A DNA stretch of 64,000 nucleotides, taken from Streptomyces sp. RPA4-2. GTDB lineage: Bacteria; Actinomycetota; Actinomycetes; Streptomycetales; Streptomycetaceae. The notes under the pieces were generated by a model. It did not search any database. It saw nothing but the letters and a program-made list of their open reading frames with translations, and had not been told where the DNA came from. The stretch lies in assembly GCF_012273515.2 (NCBI RefSeq), contig NZ_CP050975.2:8122001-8186000 (forward strand), read 5' to 3'. The position numbers were made by a program, and so were the translations under genes. Of the stretch, positions 31,663-39,989 are shown in pieces. The stretch's first letter is position 1. Each line of letters starts with the position of its first letter.

Positions 31663-34047
31663 TCAGACCTCCGGGACGAGGCTCAGCTCCGCCCAGATCG
31701 TCTTTCCGTCGGTCGTGTGCCTGCTGCCCCAGCGCTGGGTGAGCTGGGCGACCAGCAGCAGGCCGCGCCCGCCCTCGTCGAAGGTCCTGGCCCGGCGCAG
31801 ATGCGGCGCGGTGTGGCTGCTGTCGGAGACCTCGCAGATCAACGTGTCCGCGTCGTGGATGAGCCGCAGCCTGATGGGCGACTCGCCGTACCGGATCGCG
31901 TTGGTGACCAGCTCGCTCACCACGAGTTCCACCGTGAACGTCGCCTGGCTGAGTTCCCAGCGGTCGAGCTGCTCCACGACCTGGCCGCGGATCGGCGCCA
32001 CCAGGGCCGGGTCGGCGGGAATGTTCCAGGTCGCCACCTGCGAGGACGGCAGCCCGTGGGTCCGGGCGAGCAGCAGGGCCACGTCGTCCGGGGCGCCACC
32101 GGCGGGCAGCAGGGCCTGGAGGATCGCGTGACAGGCCCCGTCCAGCGAGTCCGCCGAGCGCTCCAGCGCGTCGCACAGCAGGTCGCGGTTGATGTCGGCG
32201 TCGCGTTCGCGGCTCTCCACCAGTCCGTCGGTGTAGAGGGCGAGCACCGTACCCTCGGGCAGGGCGAGTTCGACGGACTCGAAGGGCAGCCCGCCCAGCC
32301 CGAGCGGTGGTCCCGCGGGAAGGTCGATCTGCCGGGCAGAGCCGCCCGGCGGAAGCATGACGGGCGGTGGATGGCCGGCCCGCGCGAGCGTGCAGCGCCG
32401 TGTGACCGGGTCGTACACCGCGTAGAGGCAGGTCGCGCCGACTTCGCCCGTGGTGTCCTCCGAGCCGTCCTCCGCGGACAGCCGTACGACGAGGTCGTCC
32501 AGGTGGGTGAGCAGTTCGTCCGGGGCGAGGTCGATGTCGGCGAGTGTCCGGACGGCCGTGCGCAGCCGGCCCATGGTCGCGGACGCCTGGACGCCGTGTC
32601 CGACGACGTCACCGACGACCACGGCCACCCGCATCCCGGACAGCGGGATCACGTCGAACCAGTCGCCGCCCACCCCGGCCCGTGCGGCGGGAAGATAACG
32701 GGAGGCGGCCTCCAGGGCGGCCGTGCGCGGCAGTGTCCGGGGCAGCAGGCTGCGTTGCAGGGAGAGCGCGGTCTCGCGCTCGCGGGAGTAGCGCCGGGCG
32801 TTGTCGATGCAGACAGCGGCCCTGGCCGTCACCTCCTCGGCGAGCAGCACGTCGTCGGCGGTGAAGGGGTCGGGGCGCCGGGAGCGGGCGAGGACGGCGA
32901 CTCCGAGGGTCTGGCCCCGGGCCGTGATCGGTACGCACATGAGGGCGTGGAACCCGTACTCCGCGGCACGTTCGCGCCGCAGCGCGTCCCAGGAGAGCCA
33001 CTGCGTCAGGGTGGTGGCGCCATCGGGCGCCACGATCGTCCGGCCGGCCGCCAGCGAGTCGGCCTGCGGTGAGGCGGCGGGGTAGACGTCCACCTGGCCG
33101 GGCTTGAGCACGGCCTCGGGGGAGCCGGGGTGCACCGAGCGGTGAGCGGCGCGGCGCAGTGCGACCGGCGTGAGCGGCGGCCCGACCGGGGGTTCGCCCC
33201 CGTGCTCCGGCGGGTCCAGCAGGTCGACGCTGACGAAGTCGGCCAGCGCGGGTACGCAGACGTCGGCGAGTTCCTGCGCTGTTCGGGTGACGTCGAGGGA
33301 GGTGCCGATGCGCAGGCCGGCCTCGTTGACCAGTTGCAGGCGTTCCCGGGCGAGGTAGTGCTCGCTGAAGTCGTGCGCGGACAGACACACCCCCACGACC
33401 TTGCCGTCGGCGCCGGTCAGCGGGGCGATCCGGGCCAGCCAGGCGTGCGCGCGGTACTCGCCGCCCGCTCGCAGGTACGTCTCGACGTCGCGTCCGACTC
33501 CGGAGACGAGGACGTCGCGCAGCTGGGTCTCCAGGCGCTCGCTCTCCTCCTTGCCGCCGATCTCGGACATCCGCAGGCCCTGGATGCGGGCTTCGGGGAG
33601 GCCGATGAGGTCGGCCATGGCGTCGTTCACCGCGAACAGGCGCAGCCGCTCGTCGTAGACCGCGACGGGGCACGGGGACTGCAGCGGCATCGCCTCGGTC
33701 AGCGGGTCTCCGGGCTCGCGCGGGCCCCGGGATTCCAGTGGTGTGACCACCAGCCAGCTGACCGGGCCGCCGTCCGGCGACTGTCGGCGGTGGGCCAGCA
33801 GCCATACGGGGAGGGCGTGGCCGTCGCGGTGGCGCAGGGCGACGGTGCCGTTCCAGCGGCTGCCGGGCGGTTCGTTCGGCAGGTCCGCGCGGTCGGCGAG
33901 CAGGCCGGAGGCGGGGCGGCCCTCGACGTCTTCCGGAGCGTGGCCCAGCAGACGGCGGGCCCCCTCGCTCCACCGGAGCAGGGTGCCGTCGGCGTCGATC
34001 ACCGCCCGCGCCGTGGCGGCCTCGTCGAGGGGGTGGACCGGGGGCAT
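31663..34047 (-). CDS. PAS-PAS-GAF-SpoIIE phosphatase with C-terminal HATPase domain
   Basis: 794 residues. Order: PAS 1 (ARAVIDADGTLLRWSEGARRLLG), PAS 2 (CPVAVYDERLRLFAVNDAMADLIG), GAF (about residues 240-420), SpoIIE phosphatase (SLLPRTLP, GGDWFDVIPL, VVGDVVGHG, ARAGHPPPVML, YTDGLVESR, GAPDDVALL), then an anti-sigma-type kinase domain (VVSELVTNAIRYG, EGGRGLLLVAQLTQRWG). Both opposing activities of the partner-switching cascade thus lie in one chain. GGGAG is 8 nt before ATG 34047. Sensory input is probably a small molecule, light or redox cue; the target sigma factor is not in the window. Confidence 0.9.
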   Translation of the reverse strand: MPPVHPLDEAATARAVIDADGTLLRWSEGARRLLGHAPEDVEGRPASGLLADRADLPNEPPGSRWNGTVALRHRDGHALPVWLLAHRRQSPDGGPVSWLVVTPLESRGPREPGDPLTEAMPLQSPCPVAVYDERLRLFAVNDAMADLIGLPEARIQGLRMSEIGGKEESERLETQLRDVLVSGVGRDVETYLRAGGEYRAHAWLARIAPLTGADGKVVGVCLSAHDFSEHYLARERLQLVNEAGLRIGTSLDVTRTAQELADVCVPALADFVSVDLLDPPEHGGEPPVGPPLTPVALRRAAHRSVHPGSPEAVLKPGQVDVYPAASPQADSLAAGRTIVAPDGATTLTQWLSWDALRRERAAEYGFHALMCVPITARGQTLGVAVLARSRRPDPFTADDVLLAEEVTARAAVCIDNARRYSRERETALSLQRSLLPRTLPRTAALEAASRYLPAARAGVGGDWFDVIPLSGMRVAVVVGDVVGHGVQASATMGRLRTAVRTLADIDLAPDELLTHLDDLVVRLSAEDGSEDTTGEVGATCLYAVYDPVTRRCTLARAGHPPPVMLPPGGSARQIDLPAGPPLGLGGLPFESVELALPEGTVLALYTDGLVESRERDADINRDLLCDALERSADSLDGACHAILQALLPAGGAPDDVALLLARTHGLPSSQVATWNIPADPALVAPIRGQVVEQLDRWELSQATFTVELVVSELVTNAIRYGESPIRLRLIHDADTLICEVSDSSHTAPHLRRARTFDEGGRGLLLVAQLTQRWGSRHTTDGKTIWAELSLVPEV

Positions 34048-34297
34048 CGTCGCCACTCCCTTACCGTCACTCGCGGTGAACACGCGTCACTGGGGTCTCA
34101 GCCTAGTGCGCGGGCGCGTCGCGCACCCCGCACACGAGCCGCCCGGGAGCGCATCGGCGCGACGTATTCCGGCAGATGTGGCCCCCGGAGCGGAAGTGGG
34201 TGCCCGCCCCTTGACGGCCCCATGTGTCAGCACGTCAGAATCTGTTTGTTCACGATCAGTTGTGATGAGTTATGGGTCCTGATGAGGGAGAGCCGCC

Positions 34298-37200
34298 TTG
34301 ACGGTCACTCGGAGATCGGTATTGATCGCAGGAACCGCCGCACCCACGGCCGGAGCGTTCGTGGGTGCCGCCGACGCCCGGGCGGCCTCGTCCGGGCACG
34401 CGGCGGGCCGCAGTATCGTCGAACTCCGCGACGGTTGGCGCTTCGCCCTGGTCGATCCGGGTGGGATCACCGACCCGACCGGGGCGTACGAGGGCGCGGC
34501 ACAGCCCGGTCACGACGACTCGGCCTGGCGCGAGGTGGCCGTCCCGCACGACTGGAGCATCGAGCAGACCCCCACCACGGAGCACGGCACCACCAGCGGC
34601 ACCGGGTTCTTCCCGGGCGGCCTCGGCTGGTACCGCATCGCCTTCACCCTGCCGCCCGCCCTCGCCGGCAAGCGGATCTCGGTGGAGTTCGACGGCGTCT
34701 ACATGGACTCGTACGTCTACTGCAACGGCACCGAAGCCGGCCACCACCCCTACGGATACACGGGGTTCGCCCTCGACCTCACCGGCCTGCTGCACACGGA
34801 CGGCAGCACCGCCAACGTCATCGCGGTCAAGGTCCAGAACCAACTCCCCAGCAGTCGCTGGTACTCGGGCAGCGGCATCTACCGCGAGGCCCGTCTCGTG
34901 GTCACCGAACCGGTGCACATCGAGCGCTGGGGCACCTACGTCACGACGCCGGACATCACCGCGCGACGGGCGGTCGTCCGGGCCCGGACGAGCGTGGTCA
35001 ACCAGACAGGCGCCACGGCCGAGGTCCAGGTGATCTCGACGATCCTCGACCCCGACGGCCGAACCGCGGCCCGCACGTCCACCACCGCGACGGTCGGGGA
35101 CCGCGCCGACGAGACCCACGAACTCATAGTCGAGCGACCGAGGTTGTGGGACTTCGAGACCCCCGGCCATCGCTACACCCTGGAGACCGAACTGCGCGTC
35201 GGCGGCACGACCGTCGACACCTGCCGCACGTCCTTCGGTATCCGCTCGTTCCGCTTCGACCCGGACGAGGGCTTCCACCTCAACGGCACCCACGCCAAGA
35301 TCAAGGGCGTCGACCTCCACCACGACCAGGGCGCCCTCGGCGCCGCGATCAGCATCGACGCCGTCCGTCGGCAGATGACCGTCATGAAGTCGATGGGCGT
35401 CAACGCCTTCCGTACCTCCCACAACCCGCCCTCGCCGCAGATGATCCAGGTCTGCGAGGAGCTGGGCATCGTGATGATGGTGGAGGCCTTCGACTGCTGG
35501 CGGACCGGCAAGACGCGGTACGACTACGGCCGCTTCTTCGACGAGTGGTGCGAGAAGGACGCCACCGAGATGGTCCTCGCGGCCCGCAACTCGCCCGCCG
35601 TGGTCCTGTGGTCCATCGGCAACGAGGTCCCCGACTCCACCTCCACCGCCGGACTGGCCATGGCCGACCGTGTCATCGGCGCCATCAGGGCCGCGGACGA
35701 CACCCGCCCCCTGGTCATCGGTTCCGACAAGTACCGCCGCACGCCCACCAAGGGCTCCGCGGCCGACCTCATGCTCGCCAAACTCGACGGGCTCGGCCTC
35801 AACTACAACACCGCCCAGTCGGTCGACGCGCTGCACGCCGCCTACCCCCACCTCTTCCTCTTCGAGTCGGAGTCCTCCTCCGAGACCTCCACGCGCGGCA
35901 CCTACCAGGAGCCGGAGCACCTCAACACCGGCGAGAACCACACTCCGGGCCGGCGCGCGACCTCCTCGTACGACAACAACCTCGCCTCCTGGACGATGAG
36001 CGGCGAGTACGGCCACAAGAAGGACCGGGACCGGAAGTGGTTCGCGGGCCAGTTCCTCTGGTCGGGGATCGACTACATCGGCGAACCGACGCCCTACGAC
36101 GTCTTCCCGGTCAAGGCGTCCTTCTTCGGCGCCGTCGACACCGCGGGCTTCCCCAAGGACATGTACCACCTGTTCCGGAGCCAGTGGGTGAGCGAGCCCA
36201 TGGTCCATCTGGTGCCCATGACCTGGAACCACGAGATCGGCGACACGGTCCAGGTGTGGGCGTACGCGAACGTCGACACCGTGGAGCTCTTCCTCAACGG
36301 AAAGTCCCTCGGCACACGGAAGTTCGACACGAAGCGGACCGTCGACGGCCGTACGTACCTGGAGACCACCGAGGCGACCGGCGACGACAAGACGTTCACC
36401 TCCGGCCCCTACCCGGGCAGCTACACCAGTCCGAACGGCAGCGCGGGCAGACTCCACCTCACCTGGAACGTGCCGTACGCCCCCGGCGAGTTGAAGGCGG
36501 TGGCCCGCCGCGGCGGCCGGACCGTCGCCACCGACGTGCTGCGCACCGCCGGCCCGCCGCACCGGGTGCGCCTCACCGCGGACCGCAAGTCCCTTCCCGC
36601 GGACGGCCGTTCACTGGTGTTCGTGACGGCGGAGGTGGTCGACGCCCGGGGCGTGGTCGTGCCCGACGCCCAGCACCTGATCGCGTTCGAGGCCCACGGC
36701 GGTTCGCTCGCCGGTCTCGACAACGGCCAGGAGGAGAGCGCCGAGCGCTATCAGGCGAGCACCCGGACGGCCTTCCACGGCAAGGCCCTCGCGATCGTCC
36801 GCAGCGGCACGCGCCCGGGAGCACTGCGGGTGACGGCCCGCTCCGAGGGGCTGCGGAGCGCCACCGTCTCCGTGCCCGCCACCACGGCGCGCACGAAGGC
36901 GACCACCCCGGCCGCACGCTTCGCACCCGACCCGGGACCGGGCGCCCCCGCCTACCCGTTCGCGGACGCCGGCTACTCGGGGCGCCCGGACTCCCTGCCG
37001 GCGGCCATGCTCGACGGTGACGCGGCCACCGGCTGGTCCAACGCCTTCTTCAAGTCGGCCACGGCTCTGCTGCCCGCCTTCAGCGGAGCCCGCGCCGAGG
37101 ACTGGGTCTCGGTCACCTGGGCGCGCCCCCGTGCCGTCGACCGTGTCGAGGTCTCCTTCACCGTCGACGCGACGCACGCCCTGCCCGCCTCGGCCGAGGT

Positions 37201-37396
37201 CTCGGTGTGGGACGGCGAGCGCTACGTGCCGGTGAAGGGAACGGCCGTCGACTGGGCCACCGCGTCCGACGCCCCGACCGTGATCACCTTCGACCGGGCC
37301 CGCGGATCACGGCTGCGGATCCTCCTGACCAGCGGGCACCCCGGAGCCGCCGACGGCGGGCTGCGCATCAGCCGGCTGGAGGTCCCGGTGGTCTGA
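34298..37396 (+). CDS. Secreted glycoside hydrolase family 2 beta-galactosidase
   Basis: 1032 residues, TTG start at 34298 with GAGGGAG upstream. The signal has twin Arg (TRRSVLIAGTAAPTAGAFVG) and ends ADARAASS, pointing to Tat export. Domains: sugar-binding jelly roll (RDGWRFALVDPGG to about 200), Ig-like, TIM barrel with FRTSHNPPSP, acid/base Glu443 in LWSIGNEVPD and likely nucleophile Glu523 in LFLFESES, then DUF4982/Ig-like modules and a C-terminal discoidin-like domain (about 880-1032, DGDAATGWSNAF). The architecture suggests action on large beta-galactoside glycans outside the cell. The last 90 nt overlap the convergent cytochrome b gene. Confidence 0.9.
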   Translation: MTVTRRSVLIAGTAAPTAGAFVGAADARAASSGHAAGRSIVELRDGWRFALVDPGGITDPTGAYEGAAQPGHDDSAWREVAVPHDWSIEQTPTTEHGTTSGTGFFPGGLGWYRIAFTLPPALAGKRISVEFDGVYMDSYVYCNGTEAGHHPYGYTGFALDLTGLLHTDGSTANVIAVKVQNQLPSSRWYSGSGIYREARLVVTEPVHIERWGTYVTTPDITARRAVVRARTSVVNQTGATAEVQVISTILDPDGRTAARTSTTATVGDRADETHELIVERPRLWDFETPGHRYTLETELRVGGTTVDTCRTSFGIRSFRFDPDEGFHLNGTHAKIKGVDLHHDQGALGAAISIDAVRRQMTVMKSMGVNAFRTSHNPPSPQMIQVCEELGIVMMVEAFDCWRTGKTRYDYGRFFDEWCEKDATEMVLAARNSPAVVLWSIGNEVPDSTSTAGLAMADRVIGAIRAADDTRPLVIGSDKYRRTPTKGSAADLMLAKLDGLGLNYNTAQSVDALHAAYPHLFLFESESSSETSTRGTYQEPEHLNTGENHTPGRRATSSYDNNLASWTMSGEYGHKKDRDRKWFAGQFLWSGIDYIGEPTPYDVFPVKASFFGAVDTAGFPKDMYHLFRSQWVSEPMVHLVPMTWNHEIGDTVQVWAYANVDTVELFLNGKSLGTRKFDTKRTVDGRTYLETTEATGDDKTFTSGPYPGSYTSPNGSAGRLHLTWNVPYAPGELKAVARRGGRTVATDVLRTAGPPHRVRLTADRKSLPADGRSLVFVTAEVVDARGVVVPDAQHLIAFEAHGGSLAGLDNGQEESAERYQASTRTAFHGKALAIVRSGTRPGALRVTARSEGLRSATVSVPATTARTKATTPAARFAPDPGPGAPAYPFADAGYSGRPDSLPAAMLDGDAATGWSNAFFKSATALLPAFSGARAEDWVSVTWARPRAVDRVEVSFTVDATHALPASAEVSVWDGERYVPVKGTAVDWATASDAPTVITFDRARGSRLRILLTSGHPGAADGGLRISRLEVPVV

Positions 37397-38854
37397 GCGA
37401 TCGCGATGCTCGTGCTCGGTCAGCGTGTGGAGTTCGGCCGGGCCGAGCGGGCGGTGCGCCTCGACGTACTCGCCGTGCGGCAGGCGTGTGATCACGCCGG
37501 TCGCACGGCCGTGCGCCACCAGTTCGCGGTCGCGCTGCCGCAGTCCCAGACAGAGGCGGCGCGTCACCGTGAAGACGAGGACCGGGACGACGAACAGGGA
37601 GACCCGCACGGCCCAGGTCACGCTGTTGATGGACAGATGCAGGCGGGTCGCCACGATGTCGTTGCCGCCGCCCGCGAGCAGGATCAGATACACACTGATC
37701 CACGCCGCCCCGATCGCCGTACGCACCGGCCGGTTGCGCGGACGGTCCAGGAGATGGTGCTCGCGCCGGTCCCCCGTGAACCGGGCCTCCACGAACGGGT
37801 ACACGCCGATGGCGACCAGGAGCAGCGGAAAGACGACGACGGGGATGAGCACACCGAGCACCAGAGTGTGCCCCGCGACATCGATCTCCCAGCCCGGCAT
37901 GACACGAACCAGACCCTCCGCGAAGCCCAGGTACCAGTCCGGCTGGGCGCCCGTCGACACCTGGTCGGCGCGGTAAGGACCGTATGCCCAGACCGGGTTG
38001 ACGGTCGCGACGGCCGCGACCAGCGTGATGACGCCGGACACGAGGAAGAGGAAACCGCCCGCCTTCGCCAGGTACACCGGCAGGAACGGGGTCCCCACTA
38101 CGTTGCGTTCGGTCTTTCCCGGCCCCCCGAACTGGGTGTGCTTGTGGTACACGACCAGGATCAGATGCGCGACGACGAGCGCCGCCATGATCCCCGGGAT
38201 CAGCAGGACGTGCAGCGAGTAGAAGCGGGACACGATGTCATGGCCGGGGAACTCCCCGCCGAACAGGAAGAACGACAGATACGTGCCGACGACCGGGACC
38301 GACAGCAGCACGCCGTCCACGAACCGCAGTCCCGTCCCGGACAGCAGGTCGTCCGGTAGCGAGTAGCCGAACAGGCCCTCGAACATGCCGAGGAGCAGCA
38401 GCGTCCAGCCGAACACCCAGTTCACCTCACGGGGTTTGCGGAACGAACCCGTGAAGAAGTGCCGCATCATGTGCGTCAGCATCGCCGCCAGGAAGATCAG
38501 CGCGGCCCAGTGGTGGATCTGCCGGATCAGCAGCCCGCCGCGCACGTCGAAACTGATGTCGAGCGTGGACGCGTACGCCTCCGACATGCGGATGCCGTTC
38601 AGCGGGACGTAACCGCCGTGGTAGGTCACCTCGTTCATGGACGGATGGAAGAACAGCGTCAGGTACACCCCGGTGAGGACCAGCACCACGAAGCTGTACA
38701 GGCAGATCTCGCCGAGCAGGAAGGACCAGTGGTCCGGGAAGACCTTGCGCAGATACCGCCTGCCGAGGGTGTGGAGGCCGAGACGGCCGTCGAACCAGTC
38801 GGCGAGTCGCTCACCGGAGGACGTCTTCCCCGATGTGGTCACGGTGTCCGTCAT
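37307..38854 (-). CDS. Cytochrome b subunit (QcrB-like) of a bc-type complex, stand-alone copy
   Basis: 515 residues with about nine membrane helices. Heme ligands are visible in IRQIHHWAALIFLAAMLTHMMRHFFTG and FYSLHVLLIPGIMAALVVAHLI, and the quinol-site motif is PDWY in GAQPDWYLGFAEGL. The Streptomyces respiratory QcrB normally lies in qcrCAB beside ctaE; here neither QcrA nor QcrC is present. ATG at 38854 overlaps the ECF41 sigma stop by four bases, with GAGGAG 5 nt upstream. A hydrophilic C-terminal tail of about 30 residues is antisense to the GH2 gene end. It may serve as an alternative b subunit. Confidence 0.87.
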   Translation of the reverse strand: MTDTVTTSGKTSSGERLADWFDGRLGLHTLGRRYLRKVFPDHWSFLLGEICLYSFVVLVLTGVYLTLFFHPSMNEVTYHGGYVPLNGIRMSEAYASTLDISFDVRGGLLIRQIHHWAALIFLAAMLTHMMRHFFTGSFRKPREVNWVFGWTLLLLGMFEGLFGYSLPDDLLSGTGLRFVDGVLLSVPVVGTYLSFFLFGGEFPGHDIVSRFYSLHVLLIPGIMAALVVAHLILVVYHKHTQFGGPGKTERNVVGTPFLPVYLAKAGGFLFLVSGVITLVAAVATVNPVWAYGPYRADQVSTGAQPDWYLGFAEGLVRVMPGWEIDVAGHTLVLGVLIPVVVFPLLLVAIGVYPFVEARFTGDRREHHLLDRPRNRPVRTAIGAAWISVYLILLAGGGNDIVATRLHLSINSVTWAVRVSLFVVPVLVFTVTRRLCLGLRQRDRELVAHGRATGVITRLPHGEYVEAHRPLGPAELHTLTEHEHRDRSDHRDLQPADAQPAVGGSGVPAGQEDPQP

Positions 38855-39804
38855 GCGTGCTCCTCCTCGGTCGCGTCGGTCGCGTGGGTCTCATCGGTCT
38901 CATCGGTCCGCCGTACGCGCGCGAGCTTCTCGGGGTTGGTGACGATGTAGACGTCGGACACCTGCTCGCCGTCCGGGGTGAGATCCATGACCATGACCGC
39001 GTACGGCGACTCGCCCGCGAAGAGCACCGCGGAGTCGTCGCCGTTGACCCGCCGGTAGCGGATGTCGAGGCCGGCGCCACGCCGGGCGGCGTAACCGGCG
39101 AACAGCCGGGCCGCCTTGTCCCGGCCGCGCACCGGCCGCAGCCCCGCCGGCGCCTTGCCGCCGCCGTCCGTCCACACGGTCACGTCCGGCGCGAGGATCT
39201 CCATCAGCGCGGCGATGTCCCCGCCGAGCGCCGCCTCGACGAAACGCTCGGTCGCCTGGCGGCGGACACGGGGATGGGCCCGGTAGAGCGGGCGGCGGGC
39301 GTGCACGTGCTCCCGCGCCCGGTGCGCGAGCTGGCGCACCGCCGCCGGACTGCGGTCGATGACCTCCGCGATCTCGGTGTGCGCGTAGCCGAACACCTCG
39401 TTGAGGACGAAGACCGCCCGCTCCAGCGGGGTGAGCGACTCGAGGACCACCAGCATCGCCAGCGACACCGACTCGGTGCGCAGAGTGCGGTCGGTCGAGT
39501 CGTCGGGGCCCGCTTCGTCGAGCAGCGGCTCCGGCAGCCAGGGCCCCACATACGTCTCACGGCGCCGGGTGATCGCGGCGCGGCGCGCGAGCGCGTGGTT
39601 CACGGCGATCCGCACGAGGTAGGCGCGTGGGTTGGTGATCGCGTCCAGCGGTGCCCGCCGGGCACGGCCCGTCCATGACAGCCAGGCCTCCTGGAGGACG
39701 TCCTCGGTGTCGGCGACGCTGCCGAGGATGTTGTAGACGATCGCGAAGAGCAGCTCGCGATGGTCGACGAACACCTGCGTGGCGCTCTCGGTCCTCTCGG
39801 ACAT
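38851..39804 (-). CDS. sigJ: ECF41-type RNA polymerase sigma factor with C-terminal SnoaL-like domain
   Basis: 317 residues. Sigma region 2 (HRELLFAIVYNILGSVADTEDVLQEAWL) and region 4 (LTPLERAVFVLNEVFGYAHTEIAEVI) are followed by a fused NTF2-fold domain. ECF41 marks are WLPEPLLDE in the linker and DGGGK in the extension, through which the C-terminus modulates activity in place of an anti-sigma factor. The extreme tail is a Thr/Asp/Glu-rich repeat. ATG at 39804 has GGGAGG upstream. ECF41 genes usually flank a carboxymuconolactone decarboxylase/oxidoreductase gene; here the coupled partner is cytochrome b. Confidence 0.88.
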   Translation of the reverse strand: MSERTESATQVFVDHRELLFAIVYNILGSVADTEDVLQEAWLSWTGRARRAPLDAITNPRAYLVRIAVNHALARRAAITRRRETYVGPWLPEPLLDEAGPDDSTDRTLRTESVSLAMLVVLESLTPLERAVFVLNEVFGYAHTEIAEVIDRSPAAVRQLAHRAREHVHARRPLYRAHPRVRRQATERFVEAALGGDIAALMEILAPDVTVWTDGGGKAPAGLRPVRGRDKAARLFAGYAARRGAGLDIRYRRVNGDDSAVLFAGESPYAVMVMDLTPDGEQVSDVYIVTNPEKLARVRRTDETDETHATDATEEEHA

Positions 39805-39856
39805 GCCATTCCTCCCTGGGTGCGCTCACCACTGCGAGCCCCGGAGAGGGTCCGAA

Positions 39857-39890
39857 TGTGACATCCGGAGGCCAAAGAGTGACGTACGTC
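39857..39890. promoter_or_regulatory. Possible ECF41 -35 element and adjacent palindrome
   Basis: On the minus strand 39863-39857 reads TGTCACA, the ECF41 -35 consensus, 53 bp before the sigma gene. The expected CGTC at about 16 bp downstream is replaced by GGCT, so the match is partial. GACGTACGTC (39881-39890), a perfect 10-bp palindrome, sits beside it in the region shared with the divergent MFS gene. Confidence 0.35.
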
Positions 39891-39989
39891 TCACGGCGTC
39901 ACGCGGTCCCGGCGCCGTGCCCTCTTGAACGCGAGTCCGATGCCCGGGGCATCACCCGGCACCCAACTCGGCACTAGGAGACGGACATC

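Noticed and set aside
33130..37020. Very long plus-strand ORF (about 1296 codons) across the phosphatase and GH2 genes
   Set aside because: Low-complexity Arg/Pro/Gly shadow of two genuine genes; no domain recognised.
39841..39863. Full ECF41 autoregulatory promoter upstream of the sigma gene
   Set aside because: The -35 TGTCACA matches, but the required CGTC -10 is missing at the right spacing; kept only as a weak regulatory note.
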